From Hahella sp. HN01 (GTDB lineage: Bacteria; Pseudomonadota; Gammaproteobacteria; Pseudomonadales; Oleiphilaceae), in the NCBI RefSeq assembly GCF_018986435.1, contig NZ_JAHMIN010000024.1:29549-93548 (forward strand): DNA of 64,000 nucleotides, given 5' to 3'. The notes under the pieces were generated by a model. The model did no database searches. It was given only the letters and a program-made list of their open reading frames with translations, and was not told the origin of the DNA. Both the position numbers and the translations under genes were made by a program. Of this stretch, positions 45,505 through 55,946 are shown one piece after another (the stretch's first letter is position 1; each line of letters starts with the position of its first letter).

Positions 45505-45532
45505 TATGGAGCCGATGACGGCTATTTCAAGG
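45505..45532 (-). promoter_or_regulatory. sigma-32-type heat-shock promoter of hslVU
   Basis: Minus-strand CTTGAA (45532-45527), 14-bp spacer, CTCCATAT (45512-45505). This closely matches the RpoH consensus (CTTGAA, 13-17 bp, CCCCATnT) and lies about 45 bp upstream of the hslV start codon. The placement is what is expected for this operon in gammaproteobacteria. Confidence 0.75.
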
Positions 45533-45617
45533 AAGTGGGAGAGTAGAAAATAGTCGTAGCGCAAGGCGATGCGCCTATTGCCGGAGTAGCACGGCGCAAT
45601 GGGGATAGGAAGCGGGA

Positions 45618-46175
45618 TTAATTCTCCCGCTTTTGCTTCTTCACCAGAGGTTGAATGTTAATGGCGACCAAGCGGTCCATGGCGCTGTTCATCTTTGAGC
45701 GTGACGAAAATGGGCCAACCTGCACTCGATACCAAACATTCTCACTGGAAAGCTTAACTTCTTCTACTTGGGCTTTTAGACCCTGAAAGCCAATGGTCGC
45801 CCGCTGTTTTTCCGCATCGTCAAACTCTCTGAATGAGCCAGTTTGCAGCATATAGATGATCGCCTCATTGGACTTTTTAGGCGTATAGGCCTCCACTTTG
45901 GGGGCCACGACTTCCGTTTCCGGAAGCATGTCGTAGAACTTGAAACGCGGCTCATCCGATTCTTTGGTTTCTGTCTTGGCGACATTGGCGGATGAGTTGG
46001 GCTTGGATGTCTGCGCCGTCGCGGAAGAGGGGATTCCTGTGTTTAATTTGGTTGAAGGCACGGAGTTCAAGTAGAACAGAAAATACAGGAAGGCGGCGGC
46101 CAAACCCAGGTTGATAAACCAGACCCAAGGTGAAATTTTCTTTTCAGGTTGCTTTGTAGCGGCTTTCTTACTCAT
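45618..46175 (-). CDS. SPOR-domain membrane protein (FtsN-like)
   Basis: A 185-residue bitopic inner-membrane protein. It has a basic cytoplasmic tail (~1-14), a TM segment (~17-38, WVWFINLGLAAAFLYFLFYL), a Ser/Thr-rich periplasmic linker and a C-terminal SPOR domain (~103-180, YMLQTGSFREFDDAEKQRA ... YRVQVGPFSSRSKMNSAMDRL). SPOR domains bind denuded septal glycan. Position downstream of priA and just upstream of hslVU on the same strand corresponds to the FtsN-like gene of related bacteria, where argS often lies next to priA; argS is absent here. The specific division role is inferred. Confidence 0.88.
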   Translation of the reverse strand: MSKKAATKQPEKKISPWVWFINLGLAAAFLYFLFYLNSVPSTKLNTGIPSSATAQTSKPNSSANVAKTETKESDEPRFKFYDMLPETEVVAPKVEAYTPKKSNEAIIYMLQTGSFREFDDAEKQRATIGFQGLKAQVEEVKLSSENVWYRVQVGPFSSRSKMNSAMDRLVAINIQPLVKKQKREN

Positions 46176-46330
46176 TTACCTAAGATTTTATCAGTCGGTT
46201 ATTACAGTGAAAGGTTCGACAAAGGCAGGTTTTGCTTTCCAGCGCATAATCCTGAGATAGCCGCTCTCTCGGCGCAACCTTCGTCAAGCTCGCCATTATC
46301 CATGTCGTAGAATCAACTCGCAACCGCATG

Positions 46331-48568
46331 CTAGAGGGTTTCCAGCGGATCAACGTCAATCAGCCATTTAAAGCTTGAGGGGGTTGCGATGCCTTCACTA
46401 TATCGTAGCCAATGCTTCAGAAACTGGCGCAACTCTGCTTTTTGAGGAGCAAATAGCCACAGGATTGCATGGAAGCGGTTTTGTTTTCGCTGCATCACAC
46501 TAGGGAAGGGGCCGTGCGCCTCTATCTGCAGATTGCTGTTAAATTTCAGCAGCTCCGTTAGAGACTCTCTTAGTGTCCAGAGTCCGCCGAGTGCCGCTTC
46601 CAGCGTAGGCGCCTCCGCCCGAATCAGGGCCATGCTTGTATAGGGAGGGAGCCTCCCTGCTTCGCGAATGTGCAGCTCTTCTTCACAAATAGCGTTGTAG
46701 TCCTGGGCGGCGATAGCTTGAAGTAAGGGGTGGCTTGGAAATAAGGTCTGAATAACGACTTTGCCTTCCACCGTGGAGCGTCCTGCTCTTCCGGCCACTT
46801 GCAGTAGCAACTGCGCCGTTTTTTCCGCCGCTCTGAAGTCGCTGCTGAATAATCCACTGTCAGCGTTAATTATTCCAACCAATGCCAGGTTGGGAAAATC
46901 ATGCCCCTTCGCCAACATTTGAGTGCCGACAATAATACAGGGCTCGTTGCTGCGAATTTGGTGTAGCTTATCCTGCAGGCTGCCTTTTGTTTGGGTCGTG
47001 TCGCGATCGATACGGATGACGGGCGTATCGGGAAATGTCGTTTCCAAGAACTCCTCGGTGCGCTCCGTGCCGGCGCCGACTGCTTTGAGAGAGTCTTGTT
47101 TGCACTTTGGACAGCAGGTGGGGAGTGAGTATGTGCTATCACAATGATGGCAGCGGAGTTGGGCGGCTTTCATGTGATAGGTCAGGCGAGCGTCGCAGTT
47201 TCGGCACTCCGCCAGCCACCCGCATTCGACGCACATTAATGTGGGAGAGAACCCTCGGCGATTGATGAACAACATGACTTGGCGCTGCTCAGCCAAGTGT
47301 TGCTTTATCTCCTCTAATAAAGGAGGGGAGATCCCGCCATACAGAGGGCGGCTTTTAATATCCAGCAGTCTGATACTTGGAGTGCTGGCGTTGACGGCTC
47401 GTTGTCGCAACAAAATAGACTCATAACGCCCAGCGCTGGCATTCATGAGAGATTCCAGCGAGGGGGTGGCGGAGCCCAGTACGATAGGGCAGTTATGCTC
47501 CTTGGCGCGCAAAATGGCGAGGTCTCTTGCGTTATAACGAGCGCCGTCCTGCTGCTTAAATGAGCTGTCGTGCTCTTCATCCACAATAATCCCAGCCAGA
47601 TTATTGAAGGGGAGAAACACCGCAGAACGAGTTCCAATGACAATCTGTGTACGTCCTTCCAGAACATTTATCCAAACACGCATGCGTTCTTTATCCGTGA
47701 GAGCGCTGTGGTATGCGGCCACCTTGTCGCCAAAACGAGAAGCGAAGCGCTGTCTCAGCTGGGGCGTGAGTGATATCTCTGGCGCAAGAGCAAGAAACTG
47801 GCTGTCAGGATGTTGGGCAAGAGCGAATGCGATCCAGGCTAAATAGACTTCTGTTTTTCCGCTGCCGGTGACTCCGTTCAATAATATAGTGCGGAAGCTG
47901 CCTGGATTAGAGGTGATCGTGTTGAGAGCGTCCTGTTGCTCTTGGTTGAGCGGCGGCGCAACAACCTGAGTTGTGGCGGCGTTATTCCCAGGAATATAAG
48001 AATGGGACTGAATCAGTCCTTTTTCGTTAAGGGCGCGCAATTGGGTGAGAGAGTACCCTTGGGCGGTGATATCGTTTTGGAGCATGGACTTTTTTTGTGA
48101 GAGCACGCTCCACAACTGCTTTTGCTTGGCTCCTCGTATCAGGTGGTCTGCATTGCCTGCTGAGAGACCCAACGAAGATACCGTCCAGTAAGTCTCCTGC
48201 AATGAATTGATGATATCTGCATCAATACTTGCCGTGCGCAGAGGTGGAGGGAGGGCGGCGAACGCAACCTCGCCTATCGGGGCATGATAATAATCGGCGA
48301 CCCACTGACATAGCTGGAGGATGACGGGCGGAATCAATGGCGCACGATCAAGTATCTTTGCAACGGGTTTGAGTCGTGACACTGGCAGTTCCGACTCGCT
48401 GGGTGTGGCGAGGACGACGCCAGTCAGGCTCCTGCGTCCAAAAGGTACTTGTACTCGCGTGCCCGGTGAGTACTCTTCCCTTTGGTCTGAGGGCTGTGAC
48501 GGAAGATAGTCAAATTGCCTGCGGAGAGGGACTGGCAGCGCTACGCTTACTACGAAAGAGGTTGACAT
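46331..48568 (-). CDS. priA: primosomal replication protein N' (replication restart helicase)
   Basis: 3'-5' superfamily 2 DNA helicase that reloads the replisome at collapsed forks. The 745-residue protein (E. coli 732) has the N-terminal 3'BD domain ([17 protein letters not shown]). Walker A is [15 protein letters not shown] and motif [23 protein letters not shown]. Eight zinc-ligand cysteines lie in [13 protein letters not shown] ... [17 protein letters not shown], and helicase motifs [15 protein letters not shown] and QVAGRAGR follow. All are intact. A TATAAT lies five bases before the start codon. It is divergent from rpmE across 160 bp. Confidence 0.97.
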   Translation of the reverse strand: MSTSFVVSVALPVPLRRQFDYLPSQPSDQREEYSPGTRVQVPFGRRSLTGVVLATPSESELPVSRLKPVAKILDRAPLIPPVILQLCQWVADYYHAPIGEVAFAALPPPLRTASIDADIINSLQETYWTVSSLGLSAGNADHLIRGAKQKQLWSVLSQKKSMLQNDITAQGYSLTQLRALNEKGLIQSHSYIPGNNAATTQVVAPPLNQEQQDALNTITSNPGSFRTILLNGVTGSGKTEVYLAWIAFALAQHPDSQFLALAPEISLTPQLRQRFASRFGDKVAAYHSALTDKERMRVWINVLEGRTQIVIGTRSAVFLPFNNLAGIIVDEEHDSSFKQQDGARYNARDLAILRAKEHNCPIVLGSATPSLESLMNASAGRYESILLRQRAVNASTPSIRLLDIKSRPLYGGISPPLLEEIKQHLAEQRQVMLFINRRGFSPTLMCVECGWLAECRNCDARLTYHMKAAQLRCHHCDSTYSLPTCCPKCKQDSLKAVGAGTERTEEFLETTFPDTPVIRIDRDTTQTKGSLQDKLHQIRSNEPCIIVGTQMLAKGHDFPNLALVGIINADSGLFSSDFRAAEKTAQLLLQVAGRAGRSTVEGKVVIQTLFPSHPLLQAIAAQDYNAICEEELHIREAGRLPPYTSMALIRAEAPTLEAALGGLWTLRESLTELLKFNSNLQIEAHGPFPSVMQRKQNRFHAILWLFAPQKAELRQFLKHWLRYSEGIATPSSFKWLIDVDPLETL

Positions 48569-48573
48569 TTCAG

Positions 48574-48579
48574 ATTATA
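48574..48579 (-). promoter_or_regulatory. perfect -10 box adjacent to the priA start
   Basis: TATAAT on the minus strand ends five bases before the priA ATG. With normal spacing, transcription would start at or just inside the start codon, suggesting a leaderless or near-leaderless priA message. No canonical -35 is visible at 16-18 bp; that position is occupied by the palindrome at 48592-48608. Confidence 0.45.
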
Positions 48580-48591
48580 GGAATCTAATGC

Positions 48592-48608
48592 TTGTGAATT
48601 GTTCACAA
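48592..48608. promoter_or_regulatory. 17-bp perfect palindrome in the priA-rpmE region
   Basis: TTGTGAA-TTG-TTCACAA, perfect 7-bp arms. It overlaps the -35 of the rpmE promoter and the -35 region of priA, an ideal position for one regulator to control both genes. It resembles a CRP half-site pair (TGTGA/TCACA) but with a 5-bp rather than 6-bp spacer, so CRP is doubtful. Confidence 0.5.
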
Positions 48609-48619
48609 TCTGGTATGAT
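48592..48619 (+). promoter_or_regulatory. rpmE promoter, extended -10
   Basis: -35 TTGTGA (48592-48597), 16-bp spacer, extended -10 TGG-TATGAT (48611-48619). The start site would be about 48626, leaving an untranslated leader of roughly 100 nt before rpmE. That would suit autogenous control by L31. Confidence 0.6.
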
Positions 48620-48728
48620 CACGCGTCTTTTCCACAGGCCAAATTGGTTGTGCGCTAGTTTGCCTAACATTGCGGTGCCCGACAAGTTCAGGGTTCGGGT
48701 AGCGGCAGTTTTTAAGCGAGGTAAGGTT

Positions 48729-48947
48729 ATGAAGCAAGGTATTCACCCGGAATATAAAGAAATTACTGCAACTTGCAGTTGCGGTAATGTTATCAAGACC
48801 AAGTCTACTCTGTGTGAAAATATTCACATCGACGTATGCTCCAGCTGCCACCCTTTCTATACTGGTAAGCAGAAGGTTCTGGATACTGGTGGACGTATCG
48901 ATCGCTTTAAGAAGCGTTTCGGTGGTCGCATGGGTCGTTCCAGCTAA
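48729..48947 (+). CDS. rpmE: 50S ribosomal protein L31 (zinc-binding form)
   Basis: A 72-residue ribosomal protein bridging the subunits. It starts [20 protein letters not shown]; the four Zn ligands of the C+ type are Cys16, Cys18, Cys37 and Cys40 (CSC ... CSSC), followed by HPFYTGKQK and [11 protein letters not shown]. The start at 48729 has AGGTAAGG just upstream. The frame stays open 47 codons earlier, but without homology. The location opposite priA is conserved in gammaproteobacteria. The zinc form implies that zinc is available; a zinc-independent paralogue would be elsewhere. Confidence 0.97.
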   Translation: MKQGIHPEYKEITATCSCGNVIKTKSTLCENIHIDVCSSCHPFYTGKQKVLDTGGRIDRFKKRFGGRMGRSS

Positions 48948-48966
48948 TCGCAGAACACCCAATAAT

Positions 48967-48993
48967 AAAAAAGGCGCCTCTGGCGCCTTTTTT
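48967..48993 (+). terminator. intrinsic terminator of rpmE
   Basis: AAAAAAGGCGCC-TCT-GGCGCCTTTTTT followed by ATTTTC, 20 bases after the rpmE stop codon. Confidence 0.92.
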
Positions 48994-49188
48994 ATTTTCT
49001 GGACCAGCATCGCCCCAAGTTTAGCTTAAGTCGCTGAAACCGCCGTGGTTTCCCTTGAGTGCAGAAATTAAACAAGTAATAATGTGCCTCCGGTTCTTTC
49101 GGGCAATATAAAATATATAAAAAAGTGGAGGTTCGTTTAGCCTTTGGAGGCGACGGTAATCCCATCATTAGAGAGTAGGATAAAAGCA

Positions 49189-50460
49189 ATGTCAGACGAG
49201 TTGAAAAAAGCGGCGCTGGAGTATCATGCACAACCGCGCCCGGGTAAGTTGAGTGTTGAGATTACCAAACCTACGGCGACTTCTCGTGATCTGTCCCTGG
49301 CTTATAGCCCGGGCGTAGCTGAGCCTGTTCGCGAAATCGCCAAAGATGCGGAAAATGCATATCGCTACACCAATAAGGGGAATTTGGTCGCAGTGATATC
49401 TGATGGGACGGCCATTCTTGGGCTGGGTAACTTGGGGCCTTTGGCCAGTAAGCCGGTCATGGAAGGCAAAGGCGTACTGTTCAAGCGTTTTGCCGGGATC
49501 GACGTTTTTGATATCGAAGTCAAAGCGGAGAGCCCACAGGCGTTTATCGACACAGTCGCTCGTATTGCGGATACCTTTGGGGGCATTAACCTTGAAGACA
49601 TCAAAGCGCCGGAGTGCTTTGAGATAGAGAGAGTGCTTATTGAGCAGTGCTCTATTCCAGTATTCCATGACGACCAGCATGGCACGGCTATTGTTACGGC
49701 GGCGGGTATGCTGAATGCCCTGGAGCTGCAAGGCAAACAAATTGGCGAAGCCAAGATTGTGTGTCTGGGCGCGGGCGCTGCGGCGGTGGCCTGTATGAAG
49801 CTTTTAATTAGCTGCGGCGCGAAATCGGAAAATATCTATATGATTGACCGTAAAGGCGTTATTCATAGTGGTCGTGACGACCTTAACCAATATAAGGCTA
49901 TGTTTGCTCTGGATACCGATAAGCGTACCCTGGCTGACGCTTGCGAAGGTGCTGACGTATTTGTGGGGCTTTCAGGGCCGGATCTGCTTTCAGTCGATAT
50001 GTTGAAGAGCATGGCTCCGAATCCGGTGATTTTCGCTTGCTCTAATCCTGATCCTGAAATCAAGCCTGAGCTGGCGTTGGCGGCTCGTGATGACTTGATT
50101 ATGGCGACAGGACGTTCTGATTATCCGAACCAGGTTAATAACGTACTGGGTTTCCCCTTCATTTTCCGTGGCGCTCTTGATGTTCGTGCGACTGCTATCA
50201 ATGAAGAGATGAAGGTCGCGGCAGTGAACGCTATCCGTGAACTGGCCAAACAACCTGTGCCACAAGATGTTGTTGACGCTTATGGCGGCGAAAAGTTTGA
50301 GTTTGGTAAGAACTATATTATCCCCAAACCGATGGACGTTCGTCTGTTGACCGAAGTATGTGCGGCTGTCGCCAGAGCGGCGGTTGACTCAGGTGTGGCT
50401 CGTTTGCCTTACCCCGAGCACTACCCATTGAACTCAATCGATGATATTAAAATCGTGTGA
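49189..50460 (+). CDS. maeB: malic enzyme, short form without phosphotransacetylase domain
   Basis: Oxidative decarboxylation of malate to pyruvate with NAD(P)+. The 423-residue protein has [37 protein letters not shown] and the active-site region [18 protein letters not shown]. The metal motif [12 protein letters not shown] and the Rossmann motif [12 protein letters not shown] follow. It is much shorter than E. coli MaeB (759), lacking the C-terminal phosphotransacetylase-like domain, and resembles the ~420-residue enzymes of Bacillus and pseudomonads. Cofactor preference is not resolved. The start at 49189 has TAGGAT seven bases upstream, and the frame extends 15 codons further without support. 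Confidence 0.92.
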   Translation: MSDELKKAALEYHAQPRPGKLSVEITKPTATSRDLSLAYSPGVAEPVREIAKDAENAYRYTNKGNLVAVISDGTAILGLGNLGPLASKPVMEGKGVLFKRFAGIDVFDIEVKAESPQAFIDTVARIADTFGGINLEDIKAPECFEIERVLIEQCSIPVFHDDQHGTAIVTAAGMLNALELQGKQIGEAKIVCLGAGAAAVACMKLLISCGAKSENIYMIDRKGVIHSGRDDLNQYKAMFALDTDKRTLADACEGADVFVGLSGPDLLSVDMLKSMAPNPVIFACSNPDPEIKPELALAARDDLIMATGRSDYPNQVNNVLGFPFIFRGALDVRATAINEEMKVAAVNAIRELAKQPVPQDVVDAYGGEKFEFGKNYIIPKPMDVRLLTEVCAAVARAAVDSGVARLPYPEHYPLNSIDDIKIV

Positions 50461-50475
50461 TTTGAGTTGACGAAT

Positions 50476-50503
50476 AAAAAGCCGCGCAATTGCGCGGCTT
50501 TTT
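50476..50503. terminator. bidirectional intrinsic terminator between malic enzyme and mrcA
   Basis: Fully palindromic AAAAAGCCGCGCA/TGCGCGGCTTTTT, T-tailed on both strands, between the convergent malic enzyme gene and mrcA. Confidence 0.9.
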
Positions 50504-50568
50504 ATGGCGCTGACCCGTCCTGAATAGAATTGGTGCTTACTCCAGGACTAGGCTCGCGAAGGGGCGGG

Positions 50569-52980
50569 CTAATTAAAAATCATCTCCATTAGCGGCGTAT
50601 CGCTTGAGCCACTGCTTCCGCCATCATAGGTGGGTGAGTCTTGTCTTACTACCTGTGGTACTGTTTCCGCTTTAAACATTTCGAAAATCGCATTTTCCTG
50701 TCCGGGCGCGGCGCGCTCGCCCGTATCTGGGTCAATTTTTACGGTGACTATGCCTGGGGGCTGTTTTAGCTGCGCTTCCGGCATGTCCTTAAGTGCGTCT
50801 TCCATGAAGTCTATCCATATGGGGAGCGCTGCGCGACTACCATATTCACGACGGCCCAATGTCGAAGGCTGGTCAAAGCCTACCCAAACAGTTGTCGCGA
50901 TATTGGCGTTGTAGCCGGAGAACCAGGCGTCGACCTGATCATTGGTTGTGCCGGTTTTGCCTGCCAGGTCGTTTCTGCCAAGGGACATGGCTTTAGTTCC
51001 TGTGCCGCGTTTAATAACGTCCTGCAGAATGCTGTTCAAAATGTAAACCGATCTCGGGTCGGCAATAGGGGGAGCAATATTGGCCTGATGTTGGTCATTG
51101 CTAGATGCAGTCTTGCGATTGTTGTCACATTGGGTGCATGCCACTGCTGGATTGCTTTGATAAACCACTTTGCCGTTATAGTCGATGACTTTATCGATAA
51201 GGTAAGGGCTTACTTTGTACCCGCCGTTGGCAATGGCGGCATAGCCTGACACGACATTCATTGGCGTGTACTCAACCGAGCCCAAAGCAAGTGAGAGGTT
51301 GCGAGGAATGCGGCTTTCTTCAAATCCAGCTTGTGAGAGGAAATTGACGGTGGTATCTATGCCTATCTTTTGCAGAAGGCGTATGGATACAAGGTTGCGG
51401 GACTGATAAAGCGCCTTTCTCAATCTCATTGGGCCGTTAAAGTTCAACGATGAGTTTTGCGGCCGCCACGAGTCCTCCAGATTGGCGTCTTCGAAAACAA
51501 CGGGGGCGTCATTTATTGTTGTCGAAGCGGTGGCGCCATTCTCCAGCGCCGCCAGATAAACAAAGGGTTTGAAGTTTGAGCCGGGTTGTCTCAATGCTTG
51601 AGTCGCGCGGTTGAATTTGCTCAAGAAGAAATCAAAGCCGCCAGTAAGCGCCAAAATGGCTCCATCCTCCGGTGCTAGTGAAACTACGGCGCCTTGAACG
51701 TTGGGGATTTGGCTGAGGAACAGTTTGTCTTCGTGCGACTTCACATAAATGACATCGCCTTGCTTGAATATATCCTCCGCTTTTTTGGGAGAGCCGCCGC
51801 GTTCATTAACATGAACATACTTGCGCGCCCATGCCATGCCTTCCCAGAGTAGTGTGGCGGTGTCGCCAGAAGACATTAGGAGAGTCGCTTTCTTCTCTGT
51901 GACGGCGATAACCCATGCGGGCTTGAGTTCTCCAACAGAAGGGAATTCTTTTAAGCGCTCCGCAACAATATTAAGTGCGTCTTCTCCCTCTGGCGCATCA
52001 ATGTGTCCGGCGGGGCCTTTGTAGCCATGACGCTCGCTATACTCGACGAGCCCCCGCTTTAAGGCTGCGTCCGCTTCTTTCTGCAATTTGCTATCTATCG
52101 TCAGAATGACATTGTAACCATCGGTATAGGCATCGACGCCAAACCGGTTGACAATTTCCTGGCGCGCCATCTCCGCTACGTAAGGCGCATCAGCCTCAGG
52201 TTGTGCTCCATGGTAACTGGCTGTAACTGGCGCTTTGCGCGCCTCGGCCTGCTGCTCTGGAGTAATCATACCCAGCTCCTGCATACGGCCTAGTATCCAG
52301 TTTCTGCGGATTAGCGCCCGATCCGGTGAGGCGATAGGGTTATATTTGGATGGAGCTTTTGGAAGACCTGCGATCATCGCAGCCTGAGCAAGTGTCAGTT
52401 CTTTGATGCTCTTCCCATAATAAGCATTTGCTGCCGCCTCTATGCCATATGCCCTATTCCCCAGATAGATTTTGTTTAGGTAAAGTTCAAGGATTTCCGG
52501 TTTTCCAAGTTCGCGCTCAATCTTTAAAGCCAAAAGTATCTCATTGAATTTTCGGTCGAAAGTGCGTTCCTGGCTGAGAAAGAAGTTTTTTGCGACTTGC
52601 ATTGTAATCGTGCTGCCGCCGGACTGAATGCGACCAGTACTGGCAAGTTGCAAAGAAGCGCGCGCCAAGCTTTTTACATTAACGCCTTGGTGTTCGAAGA
52701 AAGCGGAGTCTTCCGCAGCAAGGAAGGCGTTGACAAGATTTGTAGGTATTTGATTGTAGGAAACGGGCGTTCTTCGCTTTTCGCCGAATTCACCTAACAG
52801 TTGCTGGTCGCGGGTATAGATTCGCAGTGGTGTCTGGAGTTGGACGGACCTTAACTGCTCCACATCCGGCAGGTTGGGTGATAAGAAAAGATAGAAGCTG
52901 GATGCAATAACGATACCGGCGGCGAGGCCCGCCGCGAACATCCAACTTAAAAATCGTAAGAGCCTCACAAAATTTCGCAT
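50569..52980 (-). CDS. mrcA: penicillin-binding protein 1A (bifunctional)
   Basis: Class A PBP that polymerises and cross-links peptidoglycan. The 803-residue protein has an N-terminal TM (~12-33). The GT51 transglycosylase domain (~55-230) has the catalytic Glu in FLAAEDSAFFEHQGV and QSGGSTITMQVAKNFF, and an OB-like insert is typical of PBP1A. The transpeptidase has the active-site Ser in PGSNFKPF, SRN in YQSRNLVS and KTGT in AGKTGTTND. All catalytic motifs are intact. It is divergent from pilM across 177 bp, the common gammaproteobacterial arrangement. Confidence 0.97.
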   Translation of the reverse strand: MRNFVRLLRFLSWMFAAGLAAGIVIASSFYLFLSPNLPDVEQLRSVQLQTPLRIYTRDQQLLGEFGEKRRTPVSYNQIPTNLVNAFLAAEDSAFFEHQGVNVKSLARASLQLASTGRIQSGGSTITMQVAKNFFLSQERTFDRKFNEILLALKIERELGKPEILELYLNKIYLGNRAYGIEAAANAYYGKSIKELTLAQAAMIAGLPKAPSKYNPIASPDRALIRRNWILGRMQELGMITPEQQAEARKAPVTASYHGAQPEADAPYVAEMARQEIVNRFGVDAYTDGYNVILTIDSKLQKEADAALKRGLVEYSERHGYKGPAGHIDAPEGEDALNIVAERLKEFPSVGELKPAWVIAVTEKKATLLMSSGDTATLLWEGMAWARKYVHVNERGGSPKKAEDIFKQGDVIYVKSHEDKLFLSQIPNVQGAVVSLAPEDGAILALTGGFDFFLSKFNRATQALRQPGSNFKPFVYLAALENGATASTTINDAPVVFEDANLEDSWRPQNSSLNFNGPMRLRKALYQSRNLVSIRLLQKIGIDTTVNFLSQAGFEESRIPRNLSLALGSVEYTPMNVVSGYAAIANGGYKVSPYLIDKVIDYNGKVVYQSNPAVACTQCDNNRKTASSNDQHQANIAPPIADPRSVYILNSILQDVIKRGTGTKAMSLGRNDLAGKTGTTNDQVDAWFSGYNANIATTVWVGFDQPSTLGRREYGSRAALPIWIDFMEDALKDMPEAQLKQPPGIVTVKIDPDTGERAAPGQENAIFEMFKAETVPQVVRQDSPTYDGGSSGSSDTPLMEMIFN

Positions 52981-53145
52981 GTTTTTCCTGACATCTTTAC
53001 AATCTATGTCTATTATTTAAGAAATTTCTTTAGGTTTGGATAACACAGTCAGATTATACGCTTTTTGCGCTGGAGATTTTAGTAATCTTCGAATGTTGGC
53101 TATGCTTTCAGAGCAGACTTTAACCTTTTAACCGTAGTGCGATAA

Positions 53146-54221
<1,076 letters not shown>

Positions 54222-54222
<1 letters not shown>

Positions 54223-54788
54223 TGGCGCGTATTAACCTCCGTCCCTGGCGGGAAGAGCTCCGAGCTGAGCGACAGAAGCAATTTATTACAGTGCTGCTGG
54301 GTATGTTGATTATTAGCGCTGGGGCGGGCTTTCTTTGGCATCGTTACGTTGAGGGCTCCATCGAATATCAGGTTCAGCGTAATAACTTCGTCCGTAATGA
54401 AATCGCTCAATTAGAGAAGCAGATAAAAGAGATACGAGAGCTCAAGAAGAAACGTGATGCCTTGATCGAGCGTATGAAGGTTATTCAGGACCTTCAAGGT
54501 AAGCGGCCTATTATTGTGCGCGTTTTTGATGAGCTGGTCAAAACAAACCCTGATGGAGTTTACTTTACCAATCTTGTTAAGAAGGGAGAAACGCTAGAGA
54601 TAAAAGGCGTAGGCGAATCGAACAGCCGAATCTCTAGTTTGATGCGTAGACTCGATGAATCAGACTGGTTTAAAGAGCCAAACTTGACTTCAGTTAAGGC
54701 GCTTAGGGACGATGAAGCTAAGAGTGCTTTTAATATGACAGTGAAGCAGGAAGCTCCAAAAGAAGATAGTAAGAAGGGAGGAGCTTAA
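54222..54788 (+). CDS. pilN: type IV pilus assembly protein PilN
   Basis: Bitopic inner-membrane protein of the pilus alignment subcomplex. The 188-residue protein begins with the PilM-binding motif ARINLRPWREELRAERQKQF (consensus INLLPWR). It has one TM (~22-43) and a periplasmic coiled coil (~50-90, rich in E/K/I/L), then a ferredoxin-like domain. It overlaps the pilM stop by one base (TAATG). Confidence 0.95.
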
Positions 54789-54789
54789 T

Positions 54790-55404
54790 ATGAGCTTTGC
54801 TGACTCTCTTGAGAGTATGAAGGGTTTTGATTTAAACGACCTGGACTTCAATAATGCTGGTTCATGGCCGGCGCCTATTAAGTTTATTTGTTGCATTATT
54901 GTCGTAGGCATAGTTCTGGGCGCCGTATATTGGTTTGATATAAAAGACCTAAACTTAGACTTAGAAACCAAGCAAACAGAGGAAGTGGATTTAAGGAAGC
55001 AGTTTGAAGGGAAAGCTGCTCAAGTTTCTAACTTGGAAGAATATAAAGCCCAAATGGTCGAGATGGAAAAAACATTCGGCGACTTGCTTAAGCAATTGCC
55101 AAGTGATACCGAAGTGCCAGGGCTTTTGGAGGATATCTCGTCAATAGGATCCTTAAGCGGTTTGGAACTTTCCTCTATTGACTTAAGGCCTGAGGTTTCC
55201 AAAGAGTTCTATGTAGAGCTGCCGATTGATATTAAAGTGCAAGGCGGATATCACGATTTGGCCTCTTTTGTAAGTGGTGTTGCAGGCCTATCCAGGATTG
55301 TTACTCTTCATGACTTTACCATTAAGAGTGGTAAAGAAGGTGAGGCCTTGTCTATGGATATTCAGGCTAAAACTTATCGTTATAATGCTGGCGGGGCTAA
55401 ATAA
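54790..55404 (+). CDS. pilO: type IV pilus assembly protein PilO
   Basis: Inner-membrane partner of PilN; heterodimer forming the periplasmic part of the alignment complex. The 204-residue protein has a cytoplasmic N-terminal tail (~1-28, LNDLDFNNAGSWPAPIK), TM (~30-50), a coiled coil (~55-100) and a C-terminal domain with VPGLLEDISSIGSLSGLELSS and YHDLASFVSGVAGLSRIV. A GGAG site lies within the pilN end. Base composition is distinctly more A+T rich than in the flanking aro genes. Confidence 0.95.
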   Translation: MSFADSLESMKGFDLNDLDFNNAGSWPAPIKFICCIIVVGIVLGAVYWFDIKDLNLDLETKQTEEVDLRKQFEGKAAQVSNLEEYKAQMVEMEKTFGDLLKQLPSDTEVPGLLEDISSIGSLSGLELSSIDLRPEVSKEFYVELPIDIKVQGGYHDLASFVSGVAGLSRIVTLHDFTIKSGKEGEALSMDIQAKTYRYNAGGAK

Positions 55405-55946
55405 TGAAGAGGATTATATTTACTACCGCTTTAGTTGTGCTTTTTGGGGGAGTAGGAGGGTGTTCGTCGAATGCCGGATTTGACGATTTGCAGGCCTTTG
55501 TTAAAGAGGTAAAAGCGAGGCCCAAGAAGCGTATCGAGCCACTGCCTGAGCCAAAAGCATATCAAGCATTTTCCTACAGTACGGCAAATCGTAGGTCTCC
55601 TTTTGCTCCTCCTCAGGAGTTGAAGCTGGCGCAGATTGAAGATAAGCCTAAGAGTAACGTGAAGCCCGACTTTGATAGACCTCCTGAGTTGCTTGAGAGC
55701 TTCCCTATTGGTTCCATGAGTATGGTTGGAACAATAAATAAAGACGGCGAAACTACCCTGTATGCTTTGGTGAATGATGGGCAAGGAGGTATTCACCGAG
55801 TAAGAAAAGGACAATATATGGGGAAGAATCACGGAAGAGTTGTTTCAATATCTGACACTGGTGTTGATATTGTAGAAATAGTTTCTGATGGGCAGGGCGG
55901 TTGGTTTGAACGGCCGAGGACCCTCGGGTTGAAGGAAGTAAATTAA
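55404..55946 (+). CDS. pilP: type IV pilus lipoprotein PilP
   Basis: Inner-membrane lipoprotein linking PilNO to the PilQ secretin. The 180-residue protein has the lipobox VGGC (Cys20) and a disordered linker (~40-75, including RRSPFAPPQE). The C-terminal HR/beta-sandwich domain follows (~95-178, MVGTINKDGETTLYALVNDG ... RVRKGQYMGKNHGRV). It overlaps pilO and pilQ by one base each. Confidence 0.95.
   Translation: MKRIIFTTALVVLFGGVGGCSSNAGFDDLQAFVKEVKARPKKRIEPLPEPKAYQAFSYSTANRRSPFAPPQELKLAQIEDKPKSNVKPDFDRPPELLESFPIGSMSMVGTINKDGETTLYALVNDGQGGIHRVRKGQYMGKNHGRVVSISDTGVDIVEIVSDGQGGWFERPRTLGLKEVN

Noticed and set aside
48593-48607. Canonical CRP site between priA and rpmE
   Set aside because: TGTGA and TCACA are present but separated by 5 bp instead of 6, so I do not call it a CRP site.
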